Assembly (NCBI GenBank): GCA_934217675.1
Contig: CAKQCV010000002.1
Location: forward strand, 54,057-118,056
Length of the DNA: 64,000 nucleotides
From: an uncultured Prevotella sp.
Lineage (GTDB): Bacteria > Bacteroidota > Bacteroidia > Bacteroidales > Bacteroidaceae
Direction of reading: 5' to 3'
The translations under genes and the position numbers were made by a program. Below the pieces are notes generated by a model. It was not told the origin of the DNA and ran no database searches. It saw only the letters and a program-made list of their open reading frames with translations. Shown here piece by piece: positions 1 through 8,397 of this stretch. Position 1 is the first letter of the stretch. Each line of letters starts with the position of its first letter.

Positions 1-1784
1 ACTATAACCTTCATGGTTGGACTACGAGAATCATCAGTAGAGACTTCACGGAAGAACTCCATTATACCGATGGTGTCGGTACGCCATGTTTCGATGGTAA
101 CATAAGCAGCCAGTTATGGTCAACATCCGATTACGGACAGACACGAGGTTACAAGTTTTATTATGACGATCTTGACAGACTAAAAGAAGCCGTCTACGGT
201 GAGACTACTTCTTTGTGTGACAAGCAGAACCGCTACAACGAAAAGGTTGTGGAATACACATCCAATGGCGCGATGAAACGCTTTCAGCGCAGAGGACTGA
301 AAGACGACGGTGAATACGGAAAGATAGACAACCTGAACATAAAGCTTGACGGCAACAGACTTCTTAATGTCACAGACGATGCCTTGCCAGCCAACAAATA
401 CTCGTCCTTCAACTTTGTTGACGGTGCCAATGAACAGATAGAGTATGAGTACAACGGTGTTGGAGCTTTGGTAAAGGACTTGAACCGTGGCATGACAGTA
501 AGTTATGATGACCAGAACAATCCGAGACGTATAGATTTTACAGACGGCAATTCGATAACATACAATTATCTGCCCGACGGAACTCTGCTGTCAAAGAGTT
601 ATGGTTTGCCGAAAGAAAGCGATAAAGAGACAGAGAGTCTTTTAAACAGCGCAGATACAACTACCGACTTGATATACTTATCCCCGACAAAGATGTTGTA
701 TGTTGGCAAAACCGAATACAGCGGAAACTTCATCTACAGCAATGGCAAACTTGACAAGGTATTGTTTCCAGGTGGATACTGTACTTTTCCCAGCAAAGAC
801 AAAAGTAATGAGCCAAAATTCCACTACTATACGCAAGACCATTTGGGCAACAACCGTGTGGTGACGAACGAGGATGGAACAGTGGAACAGATAACCCATT
901 ACTATCCGTTTGGTGGAACATTTGGTGATGCCGGATTAAATGCCAGTTTGCAGCAATACAAGTATAATGGGAAGGAACTTGACAGAGTAGCAGGGCTGAA
1001 TACTTATGACTATGGGGCACGACAATACTTTTCAGCATTGCCGACGTGGGATAGAATGGATCCGATGTGTGAAAAATATTATAACGTGAGTCCGTATACA
1101 TATTGTTTCAACAATCCTTTGGCCTTTGTAGATTTATGGGGTATGCTAATAGGCGATTATTATGATGAAAAAGGCAATTTTATTGGAAATGATGGAATAG
1201 ATGATAACGAGATATATGCCCTTAGAACGACAAAAACTTATTTTGATTCATACTCAGAGGATAATCAAATAGCAAAAGTCACAAGTATTAGCAAGAAACA
1301 AGCAAAGGCTGCTATTTCAGAAATTCGCAATCACAGCGGAGATGAATCTTATGATTTCAGTAATGCAAGAAACAGTTTTGTAAGGTTGGACGGGACAAGA
1401 GAAACAAGGAATAAAGTCATGAGTTATATAAAAGATGACGGAACAGGAGGACGTAAACCTGATAATAATAGGGAATATGCTATTAACTATGAAATTAATG
1501 ATTCACAAATTATGTATTCACAAATAGGGATAGATGGCACTCCTTTTGGAAAAACAAATATAAGCATAATGACAGGCAATAGTGACAATGCAATATTTAT
1601 TCATTCTCACCCTAGCGGAACAAATGGTAATTCATATTGGATACAAGCTCCATCATGCTCTGATATTAAGAATGCAAATAACAACAATAATTATGTTGTT
1701 GCCATGGGAGAGAGAATGGTTTATGTATATAAGAAAGGCAATGGTATTATTGCGAGATTTCCAATTTCAATATATATAAAATAA
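1..1784 (+). CDS. RHS-repeat polymorphic toxin, 3' part, with C-terminal JAB/MPN-like domain
   Basis: The reading frame is open from base 3, so the gene begins upstream of the window; an internal TTG at 213 is not the real start. The translation shows YD-type RHS repeats (for example YKFYYDDLDRLKEA, YEYNGVGALVKDL), then the conserved RHS core end (HYYTQDHLGNNRVV, YNGKELDR, YDYGARQYF) up to about base 1140. The sequence after the core is the variable toxin tip. It carries HSHP at 1602-1613 followed by PSCSD, which fits the metal-binding H-x-H-P...S-x-x-D pattern of JAB/MPN peptidases, a fold known as a tip of RHS toxins. By family knowledge such proteins are exported and deliver the tip to competitor cells. 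A probable immunity gene follows 6 bp after the stop. The toxin substrate cannot be read from sequence. Confidence 0.88.
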   Translation, partial: YNLHGWTTRIISRDFTEELHYTDGVGTPCFDGNISSQLWSTSDYGQTRGYKFYYDDLDRLKEAVYGETTSLCDKQNRYNEKVVEYTSNGAMKRFQRRGLKDDGEYGKIDNLNIKLDGNRLLNVTDDALPANKYSSFNFVDGANEQIEYEYNGVGALVKDLNRGMTVSYDDQNNPRRIDFTDGNSITYNYLPDGTLLSKSYGLPKESDKETESLLNSADTTTDLIYLSPTKMLYVGKTEYSGNFIYSNGKLDKVLFPGGYCTFPSKDKSNEPKFHYYTQDHLGNNRVVTNEDGTVEQITHYYPFGGTFGDAGLNASLQQYKYNGKELDRVAGLNTYDYGARQYFSALPTWDRMDPMCEKYYNVSPYTYCFNNPLAFVDLWGMLIGDYYDEKGNFIGNDGIDDNEIYALRTTKTYFDSYSEDNQIAKVTSISKKQAKAAISEIRNHSGDESYDFSNARNSFVRLDGTRETRNKVMSYIKDDGTGGRKPDNNREYAINYEINDSQIMYSQIGIDGTPFGKTNISIMTGNSDNAIFIHSHPSGTNGNSYWIQAPSCSDIKNANNNNNYVVAMGERMVYVYKKGNGIIARFPISIYIK

Positions 1785-1790
1785 AATATT

Positions 1791-2702
1791 ATGAAAAAAT
1801 TATGTATACTTGTAGCAATTGTTTGCTTTTCTTGTCCTATGAGCGGACAAAAATTCTATGATATGCTTAAAGAAACAATAGACAGTACATTTCTCTATGC
1901 AAAGGAACATTTTAAAATGGATACAGAAGGTTTATTAAAGGAATACAAATTAGATTATTATTACCATCCAAATTCTTTTTATCCAGAAACAATAATGGAA
2001 TCAAAAGAAAAACAACATAAAAGATGTGTCTATATCGGTGACTATGATGTCATGCTTGGTGAGGATACAATAATAATAAATACTTACGTAAAAATAATGT
2101 ATAAAACGCTTTTGAAGAAAAGAGGGCTATTCAGAAGAATTGACGAAAAAAAATACTATTATGTATGCACTCCTAATAGTCTTATGTACATATATAACAA
2201 GGAAAACAATAAATGGGGACAATGTAATTATAAATTAAGCTCAAGGTTCCTACAGTGGGATAATGAAGTTGCAAACGGCAAGAGGTGTACGCTGACAAAC
2301 TGTATAGACGAAACCCTTAATTTTGCACTTAATAGCTATACATCTGAACATATTGTCAACTCTCCAAATGACATTTTGGTAATAGAAAATACTTTAGGAG
2401 TAATATTTTTCTATCGACTATATTCTATTAAGGGTTTTCCGTATTTAGTTGCTTCCATACAGAATTTGACTTCTAAAGATATTGCTAAATATAAAGCTGT
2501 GTTTGGATGGGTTGACATTGAGTTAAATGGGGATATCTTTAAAATAACAATAAGACGTGTTGGTGGTAAAAATTATTCTTCAAATATGAGTCTTGAGAAA
2601 TCGCTAATATCAGAATACATTTGTTCTTTTTCTTACTCTCCATTAAAAAAATCATGGGTATGCATAAAAAAAGAAAAGAAAAGATATAGATATGAGTGGT
2701 AA
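1791..2702 (+). CDS. exported protein of unknown family, probable immunity protein to the JAB-tipped RHS toxin
   Basis: This 303-aa protein begins with a hydrophobic signal sequence (MKKLCILVAIVCFSCPMSG) and is otherwise polar with no motif I recognise. It starts 6 bp after the RHS stop codon, so the two are almost certainly co-transcribed, the usual arrangement of a toxin and its immunity gene. A decayed paralogue lies at 2872-3646, which suggests duplication of the toxin-tip/immunity unit. A possible SGQ cleavage site points to export to the periplasm, which would fit an effector that acts in the envelope or enters through it. The immunity role is inferred only from position and duplication. 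Confidence 0.6.
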   Translation: MKKLCILVAIVCFSCPMSGQKFYDMLKETIDSTFLYAKEHFKMDTEGLLKEYKLDYYYHPNSFYPETIMESKEKQHKRCVYIGDYDVMLGEDTIIINTYVKIMYKTLLKKRGLFRRIDEKKYYYVCTPNSLMYIYNKENNKWGQCNYKLSSRFLQWDNEVANGKRCTLTNCIDETLNFALNSYTSEHIVNSPNDILVIENTLGVIFFYRLYSIKGFPYLVASIQNLTSKDIAKYKAVFGWVDIELNGDIFKITIRRVGGKNYSSNMSLEKSLISEYICSFSYSPLKKSWVCIKKEKKRYRYEW

Positions 2703-2703
2703 T

Positions 2704-2800
2704 GTAAGGTTGGACAGGACAAGAGAAACAAGGAATAAAGTCATGAGCTATATAAAATACAATGGAACAGGAGGTCGTAATCCTGGTAATAATAGGTAAT
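2704..2800 (+). repeat. orphan duplicate of a segment of the JAB toxin tip
   Basis: This stretch of about 97 bp closely matches 1380-1476 inside the tip of the upstream RHS gene. In the same frame it reads VRLDRTRETRNKVMSYI and then stops at a TAA after NPGNNR. It has no start codon and begins 2 bp after the stop of the immunity gene. It is the remnant of a second, related toxin tip that lost its core, placed directly before a second immunity-gene copy (2872-3646). Bases 2801-2871 show no gene. Confidence 0.82.
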
Positions 2801-2871
2801 ACCTTGTTTACTTTGATAAAATGACCAAACAGACATTTTCATTAAAATTACGATTATAATGAAAACTAAGT

Positions 2872-3649
2872 ATGAAAGCATTACTCGTAATCTTTCTTTT
2901 ATTACTCGGTAATAAAAGCGCAGCCCAAACATTTTATTACATACTACGAGAAGCAATGGATTCAACTTACAAATATATAATAGAGAGAAATGTTAGGTTT
3001 AAAACCATAGAAAAACTTAAATACAAATAATATATATGAACCATATGGATATGAACCAAGCAAAATGTTACAGACTCTAAAACTTAAGAAGAAAAATACA
3101 CTTATGGATATAATCTGGTAGGAGATTATGATATGAGATTGAGGAAAGACATCATATTGATATACTCTTGTGGAACAACATTTCATAAAATGTTATAGGT
3201 GTAAGAATAAGTTTTGGAAAGCAAGGAATCGTATTAGTAATAAGAAAAGACCTTCTAAGATGTGCAATAATATTAATGAACTGATTTATGTATATAATAA
3301 AAATATGAAGTGTTGGAATTTAATAAAAGATAAAATAAGACCTATGGATTTAGAGACATGGCTATTATTTCCTTCTTCATTTGGAACAACGTCAATTATT
3401 GAATGTATACATTATACTTTTGAAGTTCTTAAAGAGTATATAGTGTCAAAGGGATATAAATGTGATGAACTTTTATACATTGACAATTCCTTTCCTTTAT
3501 TAACTCCATCAGATATATGGATTGCTTCGGAACAAGATATAAAGAATACAGACTATATGTGTTTAAAAAATATTATAGGTTGGATTTCTTTGGACTTAGA
3601 AGGTGATACGTTAATTGTAACGATTAGAAATAAAAATATGGTGTAGAAA
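2872..3649 (+). pseudogene. decayed paralogue of the immunity gene at 1791-2702
   Basis: The first frame starts at ATG 2872 with a signal peptide (MKALLVIFLLLLGNKSAAQ) and QTFYYILREAMDSTYKY, parallel to QKFYDMLKETIDSTFLY of the upstream protein, then stops at 3028-3030. The similarity continues in another frame (YEPYGYEPSKML versus YHPNSFYPETIM), returns to the first frame (VGDYDMRLRKDIIL versus IGDYDVMLGEDTII), and finishes in a third (NNINELIYVYNKNMKCW; IGWISLDLEGDTLIVTIR). At least three frame changes and an internal stop make an intact product very unlikely. The part from 3170 to 3646 remains open for 158 codons and could be mistaken for a gene. Sequencing error alone is a poor explanation for so many lesions. 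Confidence 0.83.
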
Positions 3650-3710
3650 GGTCTTTGCGTAAACGTTATAATAAAATTATTCCCAACAATCTTATAAATG
3701 AAATTTTAAT

Positions 3711-4340
3711 ATGGAATTAATTCGTCTTTTAATCGTGCTAATATTTATTTGCTTAAATAATTCATGTTCGGTCAAATGTACTAATAAACGTCAAAAAATA
3801 GAAACTATTGTACACCCGACATATTTGGATTCAAGTAAGCTATATTTCATAAAGGGAGCCAATAATAAATATTATGTACTTAATATTTCACAAATCAGGC
3901 GACTTTATCTTAAAGTTTACATATCAAAGTATTGTACTTTAGATTATTTTTTTCAAAATCTAAAAAAATCTGAGATAAAACCACCGTTGGATTCATTAAC
4001 AGCCTTATATAATGAACCTTTTTATACTTTTGGATTTTATATAGATTACAGAGTGTTGAAAGATTATAATTCTGCTGGAATAAGAGGTCTAATATCCAAA
4101 TATGGTATAGACGAGAAGGAATATATAGATATAAGTCAAAATGAAAATATATCAACATTGTATAGTGTGGGATATTGTTTCTGGCTTAATGAATATGACT
4201 TTAGGTTTAGTGACCTATATTGGTTTTATACTTGCACAAAAAAAAGAAAAGAGAATATTTTGAAAAGGAAGTTATGGATAAATCCTGACTATTTTTTCTT
4301 CACACCTGATACTTTTGAGAAATATCTTTGCTTTCAATGA
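3711..4340 (+). CDS. small putative lipoprotein of unknown family, possible orphan immunity protein
   Basis: This 209-aa protein starts with a hydrophobic leader ending in a Cys (LIVLIFICLNNSCS), an acceptable though atypical lipobox, so export or lipidation is plausible. The rest is rich in Tyr, Phe and Lys with no motif I recognise. It is AT-rich like its neighbours and lies between the decayed immunity paralogue and a displaced RHS core fragment. Small exported proteins in this position of rhs loci are often immunity proteins left behind when toxin tips are replaced. That role is inference. Confidence 0.55.
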   Translation: MELIRLLIVLIFICLNNSCSVKCTNKRQKIETIVHPTYLDSSKLYFIKGANNKYYVLNISQIRRLYLKVYISKYCTLDYFFQNLKKSEIKPPLDSLTALYNEPFYTFGFYIDYRVLKDYNSAGIRGLISKYGIDEKEYIDISQNENISTLYSVGYCFWLNEYDFRFSDLYWFYTCTKKRKENILKRKLWINPDYFFFTPDTFEKYLCFQ

Positions 4341-4418
4341 TTAAAAAAAACAATGATAAAGATAGACATTTTAATAATATTTTTGCACAAATGGCTTTGA
4401 GTCGTTTCGGAACAGAAA

Positions 4419-4535
4419 ATCCCCTATAGAGGTATTGAAGAATGCTTGAACAAGTATGAGTACAACTACAGAAAGTAACAGAATGGAGACAGTAAAAATT
4501 ATAGTTAGATTTGTAAATGTCCGGGTAATGGTATT
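4419..4535 (+). repeat. 117-bp direct repeat, copy 1 (end of a lost toxin tip plus trailer)
   Basis: This segment recurs at 5844-5960 with the same length and only scattered changes, mostly in the first 50 bp. In one frame it ends a protein in ECLNKYEYNYRK followed by TAA; the other copy encodes ECLKKYEYNYRK and the same stop. It therefore looks like the C-terminal end of an RHS toxin tip plus trailing sequence. Each copy is followed by unrelated or differently permuted RHS material, so it marks a rearrangement junction. Here it runs directly into RHS core sequence at the shared word GGTATT. Confidence 0.85.
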
Positions 4536-5180
4536 GTTTCCATGTGGATACTGTACCTTTCCCTGCAAAGACAAAAGTAATGAGCCAAAATTCCACTACT
4601 ATACGCAAGACCATTTGGGCAACAACCGTGTGGTGACGAACGAGGATGGAACAGTGGAACAGATAACCCATTACTATCCGTTTGGTGGAACATTTGGTGA
4701 TGCCGGATTAAATGCCAGTTTGCAGCAATACAAGTATAATGGGAAGGAACTTGACAGAGTAGCAGGGCTGAATACTTATGACTATGGTGCACGACAATAT
4801 TTTTCAGCCTTGCCGATGTGGGATAGAATGGATGAAAAAGGTGAAAAGCATTATGATTTATCACCATATATAATATGTGGAAATAATTCTATAAATAGAA
4901 TGGATACAGATGGTAAGGATTGGTTTTATTCCAGGGATGGTTCCTTTTTAGGTTCTTAACCGCATTTATAAACACTGGATATAATGGTACACAAAAATTA
5001 TTTTCTACAGTTTCTAATGTTGTAAATATAATAGGAGGGCATGAATTCTACGGACATTTTTTGTTAAATGGTAATGAAAAGTTAGCTTATAACATTCAAA
5101 AGCTTATCCCGTCATGGAATAAAACTACAAACCAATTAAAACAACATGTTAAAGAAATGATAGAGTTATATGAAAAGTAG
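4456..5180 (+). pseudogene. displaced RHS core fragment with frameshifted toxin tip
   Basis: Bases 4536-4830 are nearly identical to 764-1058 of the upstream rhs gene (PGGYCTFPSK... to ...DYGARQYFSALPMWDRMD), with more than 200 bp unchanged in the middle. The frame then departs into a different tip (SPYIICGNNSINRMDTDGKDWFYSRDGSFLGS) and stops at 4957-4959. A second frame overlapping it (to 5180) reads the end of a tip, including GGHEFYGHFLLNG and a C-terminal helix-like KQHVKEMIELYEK. The small internal deletion or frameshift and the missing N-terminal part make this a broken cassette. The HEFYGH string resembles a metal site but is not a canonical HExxH. The immunity candidate at 5170 overlaps its end. 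Confidence 0.8.
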
Positions 5181-5820
5181 TTTCATTATATACGGCATAT
5201 TTTGCTTAATATTTGTAAGTTGCAAACATTATAATCATAAAATGAAAGAGAAACTTACGGATACTGTTTTTACGACTCATAGTGTTGCAGCAATAGAGAA
5301 TGGAGATACATTATGTTTTTTATGGCGAGAAACATCAAATGTAAAATGTTTGCCGATAAGAATCCACATGAATAAGAAAGATCGAATAAAAAGAATTGTT
5401 ACATATTCCGATAAAATAATAAAAGACAGACCAGTTAAGTTAAATATATATAGTCGTGATTTTATTCTTGACAAAGAGAAATCATCAAGCAATACTATTG
5501 TCTATAAAATTAAATATACGACATATATTAATCAGGAAATAGTCGGTTCCTACAGTGGAAAATACAAAGTTATAAGACTGGATTTTCGTAATAGAAGGAT
5601 CTTCTATAATACAATGAATTATTATGAGTCTTTATTTGGCAAAGCTAATAAATATTCGTTTAGAGAATATGACAAAGAAATATGCCGAGATTTCGCACAT
5701 TTCGTATGTTGGGAATGTAATCAGTATAAGGTGTCAATAAAAAATGAGATTATGACAAATTGTACTCCCTCAGACGAAAAAAATCAAATTTTATATATAA
5801 CCATATATAGGGCTTACTAA
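5170..5820 (+). CDS. putative lipoprotein, probable orphan immunity protein for the HEFYGH-type tip
   Basis: This 216-aa protein has a clear lipoprotein leader (MKSSFIIYGIFCLIFVSCKH, with the VSC lipobox around residue 17). Its ATG overlaps the end of the broken toxin tip frame by 11 bp, the tight coupling expected of a toxin/immunity pair. The body is polar and beta-rich in appearance with no family I recognise. The partner toxin is broken but this gene is intact, which fits retention of immunity against siblings that still carry the toxin. The function is inferred from context. Confidence 0.58.
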   Translation: MKSSFIIYGIFCLIFVSCKHYNHKMKEKLTDTVFTTHSVAAIENGDTLCFLWRETSNVKCLPIRIHMNKKDRIKRIVTYSDKIIKDRPVKLNIYSRDFILDKEKSSSNTIVYKIKYTTYINQEIVGSYSGKYKVIRLDFRNRRIFYNTMNYYESLFGKANKYSFREYDKEICRDFAHFVCWECNQYKVSIKNEIMTNCTPSDEKNQILYITIYRAY

Positions 5821-5843
5821 TTATAATGTCAAAAGGAAGCATA

Positions 5844-5960
5844 ATCCAATATAAAGGCATTAAAGAGTGCTTGAAGAAGTATGAATACAACTATAGAAAG
5901 TAACAGAATGGAGACAGTAAAAATTATAGTTAGATTTGTAAATGTCCGGGTAATGGTATT
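5844..5960 (+). repeat. 117-bp direct repeat, copy 2
   Basis: This is the second copy of the segment at 4419-4535. It can be read from an ATG at 5826 as a 23-codon ORF ending in KKYEYNYRK and TAA. After the repeat the sequence continues as VPSDAVPYFFSPAPFSELC and a stop, which looks like the end of another toxin tip, and then joins an RHS core fragment at about 6027. Confidence 0.83.
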
Positions 5961-6026
5961 TTTGTCCCTTCAGATGCTGTGCCATATTTCTTCAGCCCAG
6001 CTCCCTTTTCTGAACTATGTTAGAAC

Positions 6027-6240
6027 AGCGCAGAGTAACAAATACTCTTCATTCAACTTTATTGACGGTGCAAATGAACATGTAGAGTATGAATACAATG
6101 GCGTTGAAGCTTTGGTAAAGGACTTGAACCGTGGCATGACAGTAAGTTATGATGACCAGAACAATCCGAGACGGATAGACTTCACTGACGGCAATTCTAT
6201 AACATACAATTATCTGCCCGACGGAACTCTGCTGTCATAA
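6027..6240 (+). pseudogene. displaced RHS core fragment (upstream part of the core)
   Basis: Bases 6031-6236 match 389-594 of the rhs gene (NKYSSFNF.DGANE, YEYNGV.ALVKDLNRGMTV, YNYLPDGTLLS), ending where a TAA replaces the next Lys codon. It has no tip and no proper start; the open frame from 5881 only arises because the 117-bp repeat happens to be open in the same frame. The core pieces here occur in reverse order compared with the complete gene: the later core block is at 4536 and the earlier block at 6031. Confidence 0.82.
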
Positions 6241-6242
6241 AC

Positions 6243-6787
6243 AATAAAAGTTGGTGTATATGATGTATGTTTTCTGTTTAAGTGGTTGAATATTAGTATG
6301 ATATATTGCCAAAAAACTTTGCTGTGGTGTATGTTTATGTGTATGTTTTTCAAAAAGTGATGTGTTGTGAAGTGTATTTTTTTAGTTTTTCTGTGTATAC
6401 TTCTTAAACTTATATATAGTAAAAGCAATGCCCTGTCACAGCTAAGGAGTTAGCTTTAAAGTAGTATACCGCCCTTTTACTGTATGTATACCGCCCTTTT
6501 ACTGTATGTATACCGCCCTTTTACTGTATGTATATCGCCTTTTTACTGTATGTATATCACCCTTTTACTGTATGTATATCGCCTTTCTATAACATTTAAA
6601 CAGCATAAATACTATATGCAAAATGCGTACCCCGATACATATATTGTGAAAAACATACGCATTACGATACATCACTTTTTGAAAAACATACACATAAACA
6701 TACACCACAAAATAAACACACACTGTCTATTGTCTTTATATTCAGTTGTTTAAGCAGAAAACATACAGCATGTACACCACATTTATT
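6243..6787. mobile_element. MITE-like element: long inverted arms around a 22-bp tandem array
   Basis: The left arm (about 6243-6370) and right arm (about 6660-6787) are imperfect inverted repeats. They include a perfect 40-bp match between 6324-6363 and the reverse complement of 6669-6708, plus a diverged outer part (TGTATGTTTTCTGTTTAAG on the left, its near complement on the right). Six 22-bp tandem units lie between them. There is no credible coding sequence: the open frame at 6484-6753 simply translates the repeats. I see no clear target-site duplication. The layout recalls the BrickBuilt MITEs of Porphyromonas gingivalis (recalled, not searched). Confidence 0.62.
6464..6590 (+). repeat. 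tandem array of 22-bp repeats, five full units and one partial
   Basis: Units start at 6464, 6486, 6508, 6530, 6552 and 6574. The first three share the form GTATACCGCCCTTTTACTG followed by TAT; later units carry C-to-T and similar changes and the last is truncated. There are no spacers between units, so this is not a CRISPR. The 22-bp period is close to two helical turns. Confidence 0.9.
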
Positions 6788-6829
6788 TTGTTTAAGGCTG
6801 TATGTATAAATGAGAAGGAGTGAAATAAC

Positions 6830-6860
6830 TTGTGTGAATATATTTTTATATGTATATTTG
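6830..6860 (+). promoter_or_regulatory. Bacteroidota-type promoter of apeB
   Basis: The -7 box TATATTTG is at 6853-6860 and a TTGTG -33 element begins at 6830, about 19 bp upstream. The apeB start codon is 32 bp downstream. It lies just outside the right arm of the MITE-like element. Confidence 0.65.
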
Positions 6861-6891
6861 CAAAAAGTTATAACCATATACAAATATTACT

Positions 6892-8184
6892 ATGATACAG
6901 AATTTGATAGATTTCCTTAATGCTTCGCCTGTTAATTTTTTAGCTGTTGAAACATTAAAGGAACGTTTGGAACATGCAGGATTTCAAGAGAAAAAAGCTC
7001 AAGACAAGATAGGAGAACTAAAGTTTGGCGACCAATTCTTCTATACAAAAAATGACTCGTCGCTATATGCTGTGCGTATTGGAAGGAAGTCACTTGCCGA
7101 CAATGGATTTCATCTTATCTGTGCGCATTGCGATTCTCCAACTTTCCGCATAAAGCCAAATGCAGAAATGGTTTGCGAAGGAGGAATTACAAAACTTAAC
7201 ACCGAGGTCTATGGCGGACCGATAATGAGTACATGGTTCGACCGTCCGTTAAGTCTTGCAGGAAGAGTTCTTGTAAACTCTGGTGATGTTATGAATCCGG
7301 AAACAAAATTGCTGAATATAAAGCGTCCTCTTTTGCAAATAAGCAACTTGGCAATTCATTTTAATCGTCAGGTGAATGATGGTGTGCGACTGAGTAAACA
7401 AAAAGACATGTTGCCATTGTTAGGTATAGTTACCAATCAGCTTGAGAGTGGCAATATGCTTATAAATCTGATTGCTGATGAACTGAAGGTAAAGAAAGGC
7501 GATATCCTTGACTTCGACTTGTATCTTTATGATATTACACCAGCGTGCACATTTGGAGTTCACAATGAGTTTATTTCAAGTGGTAGACTTGATGATTTAA
7601 GTATGGTACATGCCGGACTTATAGCTTTACTAAATGCAAACGACTCAGTACCGGAAACAACCCAGGTTTTAGCAATCTTTGATAATGAAGAGACAGGCAG
7701 TCAGACGAAGCAAGGAGCGGGTAGTCCTTTCCTTTCTACAATTTTGCAGCGCATTGTTATGGCTCAAGGCGGAAATATGGAGGATTATTACCGCAGCATA
7801 GAGAAGTCTTTTATGATTTCGGCAGACAATGCCCATGCATGGCATCCTAATTATTCGGAAAAATACGACCCGACAAATCATCCAGTGCTTGGTGGCGGAC
7901 CTGTTATTAAATTTAATGCAGCACAGAAATATGCAAGTGATGCTGTGTCGGCAGCTGTATTTGCAAGCATTTGTGAGAAAGCAGGAGTGCCGTGCCAGAG
8001 GTTTGTAAATCATAGTGATGTGGCAGGAGGTAGTACCCTTGGAAACATTCTGGCATCATCATTGCCGTTGAGAGGTGTGGATATGGGAAATCCTGTGCTT
8101 GCAATGCATTCTGCACGAGAAACGGGATCTGTTGCTGACCATGAGTTCTGCATTAAAGCATTTACAGAATTCTATAATCTTTAG
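6892..8184 (+). CDS. apeB: M18 family aminopeptidase
   Basis: This 430-aa protein is a cytosolic zinc exopeptidase that removes N-terminal, often acidic, residues from peptides. It carries the M18 metal motifs in order: AHCDSP (His79), SSGRLDDL (Asp234 region), FDNEETGS (Glu266-Glu267), SADNAH (Asp312) and NHSDVAGGSTLG (His374). Length and motif order match the bacterial family. The ATG at 6892 gives a normal N-terminus (MIQNLIDFLNASP) and sits 32 bp after a good promoter. The gene stands alone and converges with the operon at 8459. Confidence 0.95.
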   Translation: MIQNLIDFLNASPVNFLAVETLKERLEHAGFQEKKAQDKIGELKFGDQFFYTKNDSSLYAVRIGRKSLADNGFHLICAHCDSPTFRIKPNAEMVCEGGITKLNTEVYGGPIMSTWFDRPLSLAGRVLVNSGDVMNPETKLLNIKRPLLQISNLAIHFNRQVNDGVRLSKQKDMLPLLGIVTNQLESGNMLINLIADELKVKKGDILDFDLYLYDITPACTFGVHNEFISSGRLDDLSMVHAGLIALLNANDSVPETTQVLAIFDNEETGSQTKQGAGSPFLSTILQRIVMAQGGNMEDYYRSIEKSFMISADNAHAWHPNYSEKYDPTNHPVLGGGPVIKFNAAQKYASDAVSAAVFASICEKAGVPCQRFVNHSDVAGGSTLGNILASSLPLRGVDMGNPVLAMHSARETGSVADHEFCIKAFTEFYNL

Positions 8185-8397
8185 TATCCAAAGTAGAAAG
8201 ATATAAGTAGAGAGGTGTGTTTTATCTCGAAAATGTTACAATTTGGTATTTTCTTATAAGTTTTTCTTTCTTTTGTTTGGATTTATCAGTAAAAAGTGAT
8301 AGATTTGCAGAAGAATTTATAATAATAGTTTTAAATGTGACAAATTTAGATTAGAACATAAATACACTTTTCATTAGCTTATATAGCAAGAATGGCG

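Noticed and set aside
3170..3646. Open frame of 158 codons as an independent gene
   Set aside because: It aligns with the C-terminal part of the immunity protein at 1791 and lacks the N-terminal half, so it is part of a pseudogene.
5040..5075. HEFYGH as a canonical zincin HExxH site
   Set aside because: The second His is one position too far; a metal role remains possible but the standard motif is absent.
5881..6240. Open frame of 119 codons as a complete gene
   Set aside because: It joins an out-of-frame 117-bp repeat to an RHS core fragment; no normal start or toxin tip exists.
6464..6590. Tandem repeats that might be taken for a CRISPR array
   Set aside because: The 22-bp units abut directly with no spacers, and no cas genes are present.
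6484..6753. Open frame of 89 codons over the tandem repeats
   Set aside because: Its sequence is simply the translated repeat (YVYRPFTVC-type periods) and it lies inside the MITE-like element.
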